64,000 nucleotides of DNA from Pseudomonadota bacterium (lineage in GTDB: Bacteria; Campylobacterota; Campylobacteria; Campylobacterales; Sulfurospirillaceae): NCBI GenBank assembly GCA_017860615.1, contig JAGDMU010000007.1:194534-258533 (forward strand), written 5' to 3'. How positions within the stretch are numbered: the first letter of the stretch is position 1; every line of letters begins with the position of its first letter. The notes beneath the pieces were generated by a model. That model saw only the letters and a program-made list of their open reading frames with translations. It had not been told where the DNA came from and searched no databases. Of the stretch, positions 17,700 to 26,239 are shown piece by piece. A program made the translations under genes and the position numbers.

Positions 17700-17716
17700 A
17701 GCAAAAACCATGCCGA
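17700..17716 (-). promoter_or_regulatory. Sigma-54-type promoter for the maf operon
   Basis: Read on the minus strand the site is TCGGCATGGTTTTTGCT. It has the invariant GG and GC dinucleotides at the right spacing and differs from the YTGGCACGRNNNTTGCW consensus at only two of its defined positions. Transcription would begin near 17689, about 40 bases before the maf start. Flagellar genes of Campylobacterota are commonly RpoN-dependent, which supports the call. No upstream activator site was identified. Confidence 0.65.
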
Positions 17717-17735
17717 TTGTAAGAGATTTATCCAT

Positions 17736-17773
17736 AAAAAAAGGGGTTGGTGAGTTACCCCACCAACCCCTTT
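17736..17773 (-). terminator. Rho-independent terminator of flagellin
   Basis: On the minus strand the arms AAAGGGGTTGGTG and CACCAACCCCTTT enclose an eight-to-twelve-base loop and are followed by a run of T. It lies about 50 bases after the flagellin stop and just before the sigma-54-like promoter of maf, so it isolates abundant flagellin mRNA from the glycosylation operon. Confidence 0.9.
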
Positions 17774-17807
17774 GCTAAGAACGTTTTCAAAGAAACATTC
17801 TTATAGC
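17774..17807 (-). other. Stable stem-loop in the flagellin 3' UTR
   Basis: The arms GCTAAGAACGTTT and AAACATTCTTATAGC (plus-strand letters) pair over about 13 bases with one bulge and one G-U pair. It abuts the terminator hairpin, giving the flagellin message two successive 3' stem-loops. It may protect the mRNA from decay. Confidence 0.6.
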
Positions 17808-17822
17808 TTACGCTACTTTAAA

Positions 17823-19274
17823 CTACTGAAGTAGTTTAAGAACGTTTTGTTGTACAGAGTTTGCTTGACTCAACGCATAACTTCCTGATTGTGCAAGAAT
17901 GTTATATTTTGAGAAGTTTGCAGACTCAGCAGCAAAGTCAACGTCACGGATTTGAGATTCCGCAGATGTAACATTTACTTGAGTTACAGAGATGTTGTTG
18001 ATAGTTGATGTCAATTGGTTTTGAACAGAACCGATATTGGCACGAATTTTATCAAGTGACTCTTGTGCAGTTTGAGAAATTTTGATCATCGCTTGTGCAC
18101 CAGCATACGTTGTAACACCCGCAGTCAAATCTTGTCCAGAACCTACAGCATTATCGTTTGCAAAGGCACCGATTGCTTCAGCATCAGCAGCACTAAGCTC
18201 ACTCATCATATCACGAAGGCTTAAGCTTGCAGTGTTACTTGTCGCAAAGTTTGTGATAGACATATTAATGTCCGCAGCACCCGCTTTAGTCAATGTTAAA
18301 CGACCTGTAAATGCGCCATCTGCGATAGTACCTACTGTTGCAAGACCAGCAACCTGAATTGCTCTACCATCGGTTGATGTAAGCTCTAATGCACCCTCAG
18401 AGTTGACACTTGCACTAACACCAGTGGTATCAGAGAATTGGTTAATCGCATCAACAAGAACACCTGTGCTATCATTGTCAGCAACATTTAAAGATGCCGC
18501 AACAACAGTACCATTGATGGTAAGGTTAGTAACGGTACCAGAAGCAACGGCTGCTGTACCAGTAGCTGTTAGACTCCAGCTTGCACTAACACCTGTGGTT
18601 CCACTGTTTTTATTGATAACGTCTGCAACAGCACCGATACCTGTACCCGCACTTGTACTAACAATCGCAGTTTCAAATGTAGTGGTTGTACCGCTCTCAT
18701 CTGTATAAGTAATTGTTTGTGCACCTAGCGTTGTACCCATTTCACTGGTTTCAAAACGAGTTTGACCAATTTTATCAGAACTTGTTGCACCAATAGACAT
18801 ACTTACCGTTTGGTTAGCATAAGCACCTACTTGGAACTCAGCATTGGTAAAGCTACCAGAAAGAAGACTTTTACCGTTGAATGAAGTTGTACCAGCGATT
18901 GTATCAAGCTCTTTCAACAAAGCAGAGATGTCTGATTGAAGTGCTTTACGTGAGCTTGCACTTTGACCGTCTTGTGCCGCTTGTGTTGCTTTCGTTTTGA
19001 TAGTATCTAGGATGCTAATTTGCTCATCCATCGCACCATCTGCAATTTGAGCGATAGATACACCATCGTTTGCATTAGAGATTGCTTGACCAAGAGAACT
19101 AGCTTGTGAACGAAGAGAGTCAGCAATAGACATACCTGATGCATCATCAGCTGCAGAGTTGATTCTCAAACCTGAAGAGAGCTTTGACAATGAACTACTC
19201 AAGTTGTTACTTGTTTTGTTCATACTTGTTTGCGCTGCAAGAGCAGAAACGTTGGTGTTAATTCTGTAAGACAT
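17823..19274 (-). CDS. flaA: Flagellin
   Basis: This 483-residue filament subunit has the conserved D0/D1 ends: MSYRINTNVSALAAQ with NLSSSLSKLSSGLRI at the N-terminus, and SESQIRDVDFAAES plus LAQSGSYALSQANSVQQN at the C-terminus. The central region (about 180-380) is Ser/Thr/Ala-rich and surface exposed in the filament, where O-glycans would be placed. It is shorter than Campylobacter flagellins (about 570). The RBS AAAGGA lies 6 bases before the ATG, a sigma-28-type promoter lies upstream, and it is transcribed alone. The symbol is by family; flaA and flaB cannot be separated here. Confidence 0.97.
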   Translation of the reverse strand: MSYRINTNVSALAAQTSMNKTSNNLSSSLSKLSSGLRINSAADDASGMSIADSLRSQASSLGQAISNANDGVSIAQIADGAMDEQISILDTIKTKATQAAQDGQSASSRKALQSDISALLKELDTIAGTTSFNGKSLLSGSFTNAEFQVGAYANQTVSMSIGATSSDKIGQTRFETSEMGTTLGAQTITYTDESGTTTTFETAIVSTSAGTGIGAVADVINKNSGTTGVSASWSLTATGTAAVASGTVTNLTINGTVVAASLNVADNDSTGVLVDAINQFSDTTGVSASVNSEGALELTSTDGRAIQVAGLATVGTIADGAFTGRLTLTKAGAADINMSITNFATSNTASLSLRDMMSELSAADAEAIGAFANDNAVGSGQDLTAGVTTYAGAQAMIKISQTAQESLDKIRANIGSVQNQLTSTINNISVTQVNVTSAESQIRDVDFAAESANFSKYNILAQSGSYALSQANSVQQNVLKLLQ

Positions 19275-19329
19275 GATAAATCCTTTTATCTTTTGTATTT
19301 CTCAGGCATCCTTGCCTTTGATGAAAACA

Positions 19330-19356
19330 AGATCGTCACCTCAAAAAAAAACTTTA
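19330..19356 (-). promoter_or_regulatory. Sigma-28 (FliA) type promoter of flagellin
   Basis: On the minus strand TAAA (19356-19353) is followed by exactly 15 bases and then GACGATCT (19337-19330). This matches the TAAA-N15-GCCGATAA class and the CGATWT -10 core of Campylobacter and Helicobacter FliA promoters. It leaves a leader of about 50 bases with AAAGGA before the start codon. Confidence 0.75.
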
Positions 19357-19434
19357 ATCCAAAAGGCAATTTTTAAAAAGATTTTTTTTTAGATAGAATA
19401 CTCAAAAATGTTTACATATAAAGATGGAAAAGAA

Positions 19435-21507
19435 TTGAAAAATCTCATTATTGTCGAATCCCCGACTAAAGCAAAAACGATTAAAAATTTTTTAGGTAAA
19501 GACTATACAGTTGTCGCATCTAAAGGACATATCCGTGATCTTCCCAAAAGCAGTTTTGGCATCAAGATCGATAACCAAACCTTTATCCCAGAGTACCGTA
19601 TTCCTAAAGATCATGCGAGCGTCGTCAAAGAGATCAAAGATCTTGCAAAAGTTGCGGATCAAGTCTATATCGCGACCGATGAGGACCGTGAGGGTGAAGC
19701 GATTGGTTTTCATATTGCTACAGCCATTGGTAAAGACCCTCAGTCTCTTCCACGTATCGTTTTTCATGAAATTACCAAAAATGCGATTACTCATGCACTT
19801 GAAAATCCTAGGCTTTTAGATGCAAGTAGTATTAATGCCCAACAAGCGAGACGCTTACTCGATCGAATTGTTGGTTACAAACTCTCTCCACTCCTCTCTT
19901 CAAAAATCCAAAAAGGATTAAGTGCAGGACGTGTTCAATCTTCCACCCTTAAAATCGTCGTGGATCGTGAAAAAGAGATCCGTGCGTTTAAAGAAGAAGA
20001 ATTTTGGAGTATTGATGCCCTGTTTAACAAAACGATTGAAGCCTCTTTAGTCGAGTTTGAAGGTGGTAAAATCGAAAAGATGACGATCACAAATGGTGAA
20101 CATGCCCATGCGATCAAAGAAAAACTTCTCAAAGAAGCTTTTAAAGTAGCCCTTTTAGAGAAGAAAGAGCGAGAGAGCTCACCAAGTCCCGCTTTTATGA
20201 CCTCAACACTTCAACAAAGTGCTTCGAGTGCATTGGGATATTCTCCTAAAAAAACCATGATGATCGCACAAACCTTGTACGAAGGTGTTAAGACACACCA
20301 AGGTGTCATGGGTGTCATCACCTATATGAGAACCGACTCTTTAAATATTTCAAAAGAAGCCATTGAAGCAGCACGTGATCAAATTAAAAAAAACTATGGC
20401 GATGCTTATTTGCCTGAGAAACCACGCTTTTATGCCAATAAATCTAAAAGTGCCCAAGAAGCACACGAAGCGATTCGTCCTACCATCTTAGAGTTTACAC
20501 CACACATTGCAAAAGAATTTTTAAAGCCAGATGAGCTCAAACTCTATACCTTGATTTATAACCGCTTTTTAGCGTCTCAAATGAACAATGCACGCTTTGA
20601 ATCCCAAACGCTGATGTTTGAAAGTAACAGCGGAAAATTTAAAGCAAGTGGTCGCAAACTCCTTTTTGATGGTTTCTATAAAGTGTATGGGGACAATGAC
20701 AAAGATAAGCTTTTACCCGATCTTTCATTAGGTCAAGAAGTTAAACTGACCAAAATTGATGCCAATCAACACTTTACGGAGCCACCATCACGTTACTCAG
20801 AAGCAAGCCTCATTAAAAAGCTTGAAGGTCTTGGCATTGGTCGTCCATCAACCTATGCGCCAACCATCTCGGTTTTAACGGCGCGTGAGTACATTACGAT
20901 TGAAAAAAAACAGATCATCCCCACTGAAATTGCTTTTCAAGTGACCGAACTTTTAGAAAAGCATTTTCCACAAATCGTTGACTCCTCTTTCACCTCTAAT
21001 ATGGAAGAAAGACTCGATCTTATTGCAGAAGATAAAGAGGATTGGCAGGCAATTTTATGGGAATTTTATGAGCCTTTTGAAGCACAGGTTGCCAAAGGTA
21101 AAACGGACATCGAAAGCCAAAAAGTGGTTGTTTTCACGGGTGAAATGTGCCCAGAGTGTGGTAAAGAGCTTGTCAAACGCAAAGGGCGTTTTGGCGAGTT
21201 TATTGCATGTAGCACCTATCCTACATGTAAATACACCCAAAACCTTAAAAAAGTAAGTGAAAGCGCTCCTAAAGAGAAAATTACGCTTGCGGTTCCTTGT
21301 CCTGAATGTGGAGGACCTATTTTAGAGCGCAGCTCACGCAGAGGTAAATTCTTTGGTTGCGGTAACTACCCAAAATGTAAATTTATCTCCAACCACGAGC
21401 CGACTGAAAAAAAATGCCCTGAATGTGACTACATCATGGCAAAACGTGAACTTCGTAAAAAAGAGATCTATGAATGCATCAAATGTAAACATAAAGAGGA
21501 AGCTTAA
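19435..21507 (+). CDS. topA: DNA topoisomerase I
   Basis: This type IA enzyme relaxes negative supercoils. The TOPRIM domain begins at NLIIVESPTKAKTI and includes DEDREGEAIGFH; GVITYMRTDSLN carries the active-site tyrosine. Three Cys4 zinc ribbons close the protein (CPECGKEL, CPECGGPI, CPECDYIM). I prefer the TTG at 19435 because it gives the family N-terminus (M)KNLIIVESP, with GGAAAAG just upstream; an in-frame ATG at 19408 would add nine residues not expected in the family. It is divergent from flagellin and has a terminator overlapping its stop. Confidence 0.95.
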   Translation: MKNLIIVESPTKAKTIKNFLGKDYTVVASKGHIRDLPKSSFGIKIDNQTFIPEYRIPKDHASVVKEIKDLAKVADQVYIATDEDREGEAIGFHIATAIGKDPQSLPRIVFHEITKNAITHALENPRLLDASSINAQQARRLLDRIVGYKLSPLLSSKIQKGLSAGRVQSSTLKIVVDREKEIRAFKEEEFWSIDALFNKTIEASLVEFEGGKIEKMTITNGEHAHAIKEKLLKEAFKVALLEKKERESSPSPAFMTSTLQQSASSALGYSPKKTMMIAQTLYEGVKTHQGVMGVITYMRTDSLNISKEAIEAARDQIKKNYGDAYLPEKPRFYANKSKSAQEAHEAIRPTILEFTPHIAKEFLKPDELKLYTLIYNRFLASQMNNARFESQTLMFESNSGKFKASGRKLLFDGFYKVYGDNDKDKLLPDLSLGQEVKLTKIDANQHFTEPPSRYSEASLIKKLEGLGIGRPSTYAPTISVLTAREYITIEKKQIIPTEIAFQVTELLEKHFPQIVDSSFTSNMEERLDLIAEDKEDWQAILWEFYEPFEAQVAKGKTDIESQKVVVFTGEMCPECGKELVKRKGRFGEFIACSTYPTCKYTQNLKKVSESAPKEKITLAVPCPECGGPILERSSRRGKFFGCGNYPKCKFISNHEPTEKKCPECDYIMAKRELRKKEIYECIKCKHKEEA

Positions 21508-21519
21508 CGCTCCTCTTTT
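21493..21519 (+). terminator. Terminator hairpin at the topA stop
   Basis: The arms AAAGAGGA and TCCTCTTT enclose a ten-base loop that includes the topA stop codon, and a short T-rich stretch follows. It may reduce read-through into bioB, 55 bases away. Confidence 0.6.
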
Positions 21520-21562
21520 GTCTCTCTTCTAAAATTACACCGATAACAAGGAATCCTGAACA

Positions 21563-22408
21563 ATGAAAAAATCAATTTTTTTGTGTGCTATTTCAAATAT
21601 TTCCAGTGGAAGCTGTGCTGAAGATTGTGGATTTTGTACCCAAAGCGCTCGTCATCATGCCGACATAGAACGTTACAAATATAAACCTGTTGAACAAATT
21701 GTATTTGAAGCTAAAAATGCTGCTAACAATGGTGCCATTGGTTTTTGTCTCGTCACATCAGGTTTAGGACTTGATGATAAAAAATTAGCTTTTGTCTGCG
21801 AAGTGGCACGCGCCATTAGAGCAGAACTTCCTGATCTCAATTTGATTGCATGTAATGGTATCGCAAGTATTGAACAACTTCGTACACTTAAAGAGGCTGG
21901 GGTCAATTCCTATAACCATAACTTAGAGAGTTCTCAAAATTTTTATGAAAAAATCTGCACCACTCATTCATGGGAGAGTCGTTACCAAACCTGTCTTAAT
22001 GCGAAAGAAGCTGGACTATCCTTATGCAGTGGTGGCATCTTTGGACTAGGAGAAAGCAAAGAAGAGCGAACCTCCTTTATACAAAGTGTTAAATCTCTCA
22101 GTCCAGATACAATGCCTCTGAATTTTTACATTCACAATCCTGCATTGCCACTGAAAGCTGCACCTTTAAGTGAAGAAGAAGCGCTTGCAATTATTACTGA
22201 AGTAAGAGCAGCTTTGCCAAATACGCGCCTTATGGTTGCAGGAGGACGTGAAACTACCTTTAAAAGCAAAGAGTGTGATATTTTTGCTGCGGGTGCCGAT
22301 GCTATCGTCATTGGTGACTATTTGACGACTAAGGGAGAGCTTCCTGCCAGTGATCGTGAAATGATCCAACGTTTAGGATATGAGATCGCAACAACGTGTC
22401 ATGCGTAG
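21563..22408 (+). CDS. bioB: Biotin synthase
   Basis: This 281-residue radical SAM enzyme inserts sulfur into dethiobiotin. SGSCAEDCGFCTQS at residues 15-28 holds the Cx3Cx2C cluster and the signature of BioB. CNGIASIEQL, HNLESSQNFYEKI and GGIFGLGESKEER match the conserved barrel, and AGGRETTF carries the arginine that binds the auxiliary 2Fe-2S cluster. It is shorter than E. coli BioB (346) but usual for Campylobacterota. No other biotin genes are nearby. Confidence 0.95.
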   Translation: MKKSIFLCAISNISSGSCAEDCGFCTQSARHHADIERYKYKPVEQIVFEAKNAANNGAIGFCLVTSGLGLDDKKLAFVCEVARAIRAELPDLNLIACNGIASIEQLRTLKEAGVNSYNHNLESSQNFYEKICTTHSWESRYQTCLNAKEAGLSLCSGGIFGLGESKEERTSFIQSVKSLSPDTMPLNFYIHNPALPLKAAPLSEEEALAIITEVRAALPNTRLMVAGGRETTFKSKECDIFAAGADAIVIGDYLTTKGELPASDREMIQRLGYEIATTCHA

Positions 22409-22517
22409 CAGATTTACTGCTACGCCCTACCTAAAACTTTCAAACTAACTTTTTTAATATTCTTCTCTCTAATATAATAATGCTTACAATTTATTAAGCG
22501 TGCAAAACAAAATTTGA

Positions 22518-22523
22518 TATAAT
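22518..22523 (+). promoter_or_regulatory. -10 element of the gltA promoter
   Basis: A perfect TATAAT preceded by TTGA lies about 27 bases before the gltA start in an AT-rich gap. No clear -35 box is seen, which is usual for sigma-70 promoters of this phylum. Confidence 0.55.
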
Positions 22524-22549
22524 ATTTTATTATTTAATAAAGGATGCGT

Positions 22550-23833
22550 ATGAGTAAAGAGTCTGTTACCCTTATCGACAATCGTACGGGCAAAGAGTAT
22601 GAGTTTCCGATCCTGAAATCAACGTTGGGACCTGATGTTGTAGATATTTCGACATTTTATGGTAACACAGGAATGTTTACACTCGATCGCGGGTTTACAT
22701 CGACTGCAAGCTGTAGGTCACGTATTACTTATATTGATGGAGACATCGGAAAGTTAATGTACCGCGGTTATGATATTGCGTACTTAGCGACTAAAAAATC
22801 ATTTTTAGATACGGCTTTTTTACTCTTGCATAAAGAGCTTCCCAACAAAGATGAATATAAAAACTTTTTACTAGAGCTGAAGAAGCGTTCATTTATTCAT
22901 GAAAGTATGCGTAAACTCTTTGATGCCTTCCCAGATAATGCGCATCCAATGGCTATTTTGTCAGCTGCTGTTTCAGCACTTTCAGCGTTTTATTTCGATC
23001 ATCTTGATATGGATTCTCCAGAGCAAGCAAAAGAGATGGCGCACCGTATTATTGCAAAAATTCCAACCATCGCAGCGTTTTCATATCGTTATTCTCAAGG
23101 GTTGCCTATCATCTATCCTGACTTAGATAAGGGCTTTACAGAGAACTTTCTATATATGATCAGAGGTTATCCACATCATCATATTGACCTCAAACCAATT
23201 GAGGTTAAAGCGCTTGACACTATCTTTACCCTTCATGCAGATCATGAGCAAAATGCCTCTACAACGGCTGTTCGTGTCGTTGCATCTACTCATGCGCATC
23301 CTTATGCAGCCATTTCTGCTGGAATTGGCGCACTGTGGGGTAGAGCGCATGGTGGTGCAAATGAGTCAGTTATTCGCCAACTTGAGCTTATTGGAAGTGT
23401 TGAAAACGTTGATAAATATATTGAAAAAGCAAAAGATCCTAATGACCCATTTAGATTGATGGGCTTTGGACATAGGGTCTATAAAAACTTTGATCCACGT
23501 GCGACCATTTTGAAAAACCTTCAAAAACAACTTATCAGTGAACTTTCTATTGATACAGAACTTATGGCTGTTGCACACCGAATTGAAGAGATTGCACTGA
23601 ATGATGAGTATTTTATTAAACGTAAACTCTATCCAAACATCGACTTCTATTCAGGATTGATCCTACAAGCATTGAAGATTCCAAAAGAGATGTTTGCGGT
23701 TATTTTTGTTATTGGAAGAACACCTGGTTGGATTGCCCAGTGGATTGAGCTTAAAGAGCAACCTGATATGAAGATTGCGCGCCCTCGCCAACACTATCTT
23801 GGACCACTTGAGCGTACACCAAAATTTGATTAA
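22550..23833 (+). CDS. gltA: Citrate synthase
   Basis: The product is about 427 residues, a type II hexameric citrate synthase that joins acetyl-CoA and oxaloacetate. GIGALWGRAHGGANESV and MGFGHRVYKNFDPRA carry the catalytic histidines, and HADHEQNAST is the family signature. I chose the second ATG (22550), as AAAGG lies about 5 bases before it while the first ATG at 22544 overlaps that site. The gene is followed by a shared terminator with the convergent AMIN gene. Confidence 0.97.
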   Translation: MSKESVTLIDNRTGKEYEFPILKSTLGPDVVDISTFYGNTGMFTLDRGFTSTASCRSRITYIDGDIGKLMYRGYDIAYLATKKSFLDTAFLLLHKELPNKDEYKNFLLELKKRSFIHESMRKLFDAFPDNAHPMAILSAAVSALSAFYFDHLDMDSPEQAKEMAHRIIAKIPTIAAFSYRYSQGLPIIYPDLDKGFTENFLYMIRGYPHHHIDLKPIEVKALDTIFTLHADHEQNASTTAVRVVASTHAHPYAAISAGIGALWGRAHGGANESVIRQLELIGSVENVDKYIEKAKDPNDPFRLMGFGHRVYKNFDPRATILKNLQKQLISELSIDTELMAVAHRIEEIALNDEYFIKRKLYPNIDFYSGLILQALKIPKEMFAVIFVIGRTPGWIAQWIELKEQPDMKIARPRQHYLGPLERTPKFD

Positions 23834-23840
23834 TAAACTT

Positions 23841-23873
23841 CTTTGCATGTAAGGTTTTTCTTTACATGCAAAG
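23841..23873. terminator. Bidirectional terminator between gltA and the AMIN gene
   Basis: The arms CTTTGCATGTAA and TTACATGCAAAG pair perfectly over 12 bases around a nine-base loop. It sits between two convergent stop codons. The downstream tracts are only moderately T-rich. Confidence 0.7.
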
Positions 23874-23882
23874 TTCCTCTTT

Positions 23883-24599
23883 CTACTTCAATTTAATAAT
23901 ATAACCACCATTAAAAGCCTGTAAATCATAACGATAGTGTCCATCTAGCAAAATAGCAATACGATAAAATCCATCATGATTACCAAGTGTTGCAGAGACA
24001 AAAGGCGCTTTTTTAAACTCTAAGGTTTTTGTCGCATAAGAACTTGCTTTTCTAAAATCAACAACAACTTTGTAAGGATCAGCAATGAGAAAATCTCGGA
24101 TTTTAATATCTTTCGTAAAGATCGTAATCTCATTTTGATTGATAAAAAAGGAGAGATCATCGGACAATTTAAACGTGCTATCCATATTTGCATTAACGGC
24201 ACTTTTAGTTGCTACAGTTTTTTCTTCATCTTTAATCATCGGAGCTGGAGCTTTTTTTTCAACTATTTTTTTGGCTTCAGGAAGAACAACGGGTGTTGAA
24301 ACATTGCTTTCAATTTTTTGACTACTCAAGATAAGGGGTAAATGCCAGTCAACATTCTGTTCAATCGCAACAATCTCTTCGCTGAGAGAACCGTCTAAAT
24401 TTTGGAAAGTTACAGAAGCACTTTTTAAAATACGTGCACTGCTGGGAAGTGTAATTGTGGTATTCACAAAGTCTGTACGTTCATCTTTAATTTGTGTGGT
24501 TTTACCGACAGTTTGAGGAGACATACCTGTCTCAAAAGGGTTTTCTCTCGCCTCTAGTATCACTGCAAGAGATAGAAAAAGCCAAAGAATCTTCTGCAT
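23883..24599 (-). CDS. Periplasmic AMIN-domain protein
   Basis: The product is 238 residues. MQKILWLFLSLAVILEA is a signal peptide. A proline/lysine-rich linker at about 95-130 precedes a C-terminal AMIN domain (about 145-238) with ITIFTKDIKIRDFL, YKVVVDFRKAS and YRIAILLDGHYRYDL. AMIN domains bind peptidoglycan or localise envelope proteins. Its place after recA-eno-(FtsB-like) matches the order around the Campylobacter glycoprotein CgpA gene, so it is probably the orthologue. I saw no catalytic domain. Confidence 0.82.
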   Translation of the reverse strand: MQKILWLFLSLAVILEARENPFETGMSPQTVGKTTQIKDERTDFVNTTITLPSSARILKSASVTFQNLDGSLSEEIVAIEQNVDWHLPLILSSQKIESNVSTPVVLPEAKKIVEKKAPAPMIKDEEKTVATKSAVNANMDSTFKLSDDLSFFINQNEITIFTKDIKIRDFLIADPYKVVVDFRKASSYATKTLEFKKAPFVSATLGNHDGFYRIAILLDGHYRYDLQAFNGGYIIKLK

Positions 24600-24612
24600 C
24601 TGTTCTCCTTAA

Positions 24613-24885
24613 TTATCGATCGGGGTCCAATTGTCGCAATTCAAAATACTCTTTTTGTAACACAGCATTCTCATCTTTGAGACTTTTGATTTTTGCAGTT
24701 AAAGTATCTTTATCAGATTGGAGATTCAAAAGTATATCAAGTGAACTTTTTCCGAATAAAACGTCTCCTATATACAAGCCAAACCCAACCACTAAAACCA
24801 CTAACGATAAAATTTTGAGATAAAAGAGAGCAGATCGTCCACTCTCTTCGGCTTCATCGTCAAATTCGTCTAAAACGTCACTCAT
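24613..24885 (-). CDS. FtsB/DivIC-like membrane coiled-coil protein
   Basis: The product is 90 residues: an acidic cytoplasmic start ([15 protein letters not shown]), one membrane helix near 24-43 ([18 protein letters not shown]), then a periplasmic coiled coil near 55-85. This is the architecture of septum-formation initiator proteins, which act in the FtsQLB complex. It overlaps the eno stop as ATGA and lies 13 bases before the AMIN gene. The family call rests on architecture and gene order, not on strong motifs. Confidence 0.72.
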   Translation of the reverse strand: MSDVLDEFDDEAEESGRSALFYLKILSLVVLVVGFGLYIGDVLFGKSSLDILLNLQSDKDTLTAKIKSLKDENAVLQKEYFELRQLDPDR

Positions 24886-26153
24886 TTAGTAAAGAGTTGT
24901 TTTCCTATGTACTCGCCAAGCTCTAGCTCTTTATCAATTTCAAGCAAACGATTGTATTTTGCTGTTCGCTCTCCACGTGCAGTTGCACCTGTTTTAATTT
25001 CGCCTGTATTAAGTGCTACAGCAAAATCAGCGATAAACGCATCTTCGCTTTCACCGCTTCTGTGACTCATCACACATTTGTAGTTATTGCGTTGTGCAAG
25101 GCGTACGGTTCGCATCGTCTCTGTTACGGTTCCAATTTGATTTGGTTTGATCAAAATTGCATTACCAATACCTTTAGCAATACCCTCAGCTAAGATTTTT
25201 TCATTGGTAACAAAAAGATCATCACCTACGAGTTGAACTTTTGAACCCAATTTTTCAGTCAAGAGTTTCCAGCCAGCCCAGTCATCTTCACTTAAACCAT
25301 CTTCAATAGATACAATTGGGTATTTTGCGCAGAGGTTCTCATAATAGGCAACAAGTTCTGCGCTACTAAGCGTTCTACCTTCTGATTCAAGCTTATAACC
25401 ACCCTCGCAAACAAGTTCGCTACTTGCAACATCAAGCGCAATCGCGATATCAATACCTGGCTTATAACCCGCTTTTTCAATGGCTTGCATAATCACCTTA
25501 ATCGGTTCTTCATTGTCTTTAAGGTTTGGCGCAAAACCACCCTCGTCACCAAGTGCTGTACTCTCACCCATACCAGCAATGATTTTTTTGAGCTGATGAT
25601 ACACTTCAACACATGAACGTAGCGCTTCAGAGAAATTCTCAAAGTTAAGAGGCATAATCATGTATTCTTGAAAATCAACACTGTTATTCGCGTGACTTCC
25701 ACCATTGATGATGTTAAACATTGGTGTAGGAAGGGTCATCGCGTTACTACCACCAAGATAGCGGTAAAGAGGAATGCCTAAACTAAGGGCTGCTGCACGT
25801 GCAACGGCCATAGAGACACCAAGAACGGCATTTGCACCCAAACGTCCATAGTTTTCTGTACCATCAAGCTTGCGCATCGCTTCATCAATCGCTGCTTGAT
25901 TAAACGGATTTAAACCAATCAACTCATCAGAAATCTCAGTGTTAACATTCTCACATGCTTTAAGTACGCCTTTGCCCATATAGCGGCTATCGCTATCTCT
26001 TAACTCTAGTGCTTCACGCTTTCCTGTACTCGCACCACTTGGCACAATTGCACTGGCATTTGTGCCATCACTCAACGTTACTTTTGCGCGAACGGTTGGG
26101 TTACCACGGCTATCGAGTACTTCGTCTGCTGCAATATCTTCAATATAGATCAT
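24882..26153 (-). CDS. eno: Enolase
   Basis: This 423-residue glycolytic enzyme interconverts 2-phosphoglycerate and phosphoenolpyruvate. [36 protein letters not shown]-type residues (here [15 protein letters not shown]), [21 protein letters not shown] and LIKPNQIGT are all present, including the catalytic Glu and Lys regions; SHRSGESED closes the site. Its ATG overlaps, as ATGA, the stop of the out-of-frame recA tail, which suggests recA and eno were once translationally coupled. Confidence 0.97.
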   Translation of the reverse strand: MIYIEDIAADEVLDSRGNPTVRAKVTLSDGTNASAIVPSGASTGKREALELRDSDSRYMGKGVLKACENVNTEISDELIGLNPFNQAAIDEAMRKLDGTENYGRLGANAVLGVSMAVARAAALSLGIPLYRYLGGSNAMTLPTPMFNIINGGSHANNSVDFQEYMIMPLNFENFSEALRSCVEVYHQLKKIIAGMGESTALGDEGGFAPNLKDNEEPIKVIMQAIEKAGYKPGIDIAIALDVASSELVCEGGYKLESEGRTLSSAELVAYYENLCAKYPIVSIEDGLSEDDWAGWKLLTEKLGSKVQLVGDDLFVTNEKILAEGIAKGIGNAILIKPNQIGTVTETMRTVRLAQRNNYKCVMSHRSGESEDAFIADFAVALNTGEIKTGATARGERTAKYNRLLEIDKELELGEYIGKQLFTK

Positions 26154-26239
26154 TCATCTTCCTTTATCTCATCGGCACCACATGTCATGACCATCGCATT
26201 GCCACCGATCGCTTGTTTTATTTTATCTTCAATTTTCTC
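26150..26239 (-). other. Out-of-frame remnant of the recA C-terminus
   Basis: Read in the frame shifted from the recA ORF, this stretch encodes [13 protein letters not shown], then [16 protein letters not shown] and a TGA overlapping the eno ATG. That is what a RecA C-terminal helix and acidic tail look like: E. coli has EIEKKVREL in the same place. About 13 codons that should link it to GQGREN are absent. It is not expressed as part of RecA unless the frame is restored. Confidence 0.75.

Noticed and set aside
18082-18708. Two long plus-strand frames antisense to flagellin
   Set aside because: They mirror the low-complexity Ala/Ser/Thr-rich flagellin sequence, have no ribosome site and no recognisable domain.
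22403-22425. Nine-base-pair hairpin at the bioB stop as a terminator
   Set aside because: The stem is perfect but no T-run follows directly; not strong enough to list.
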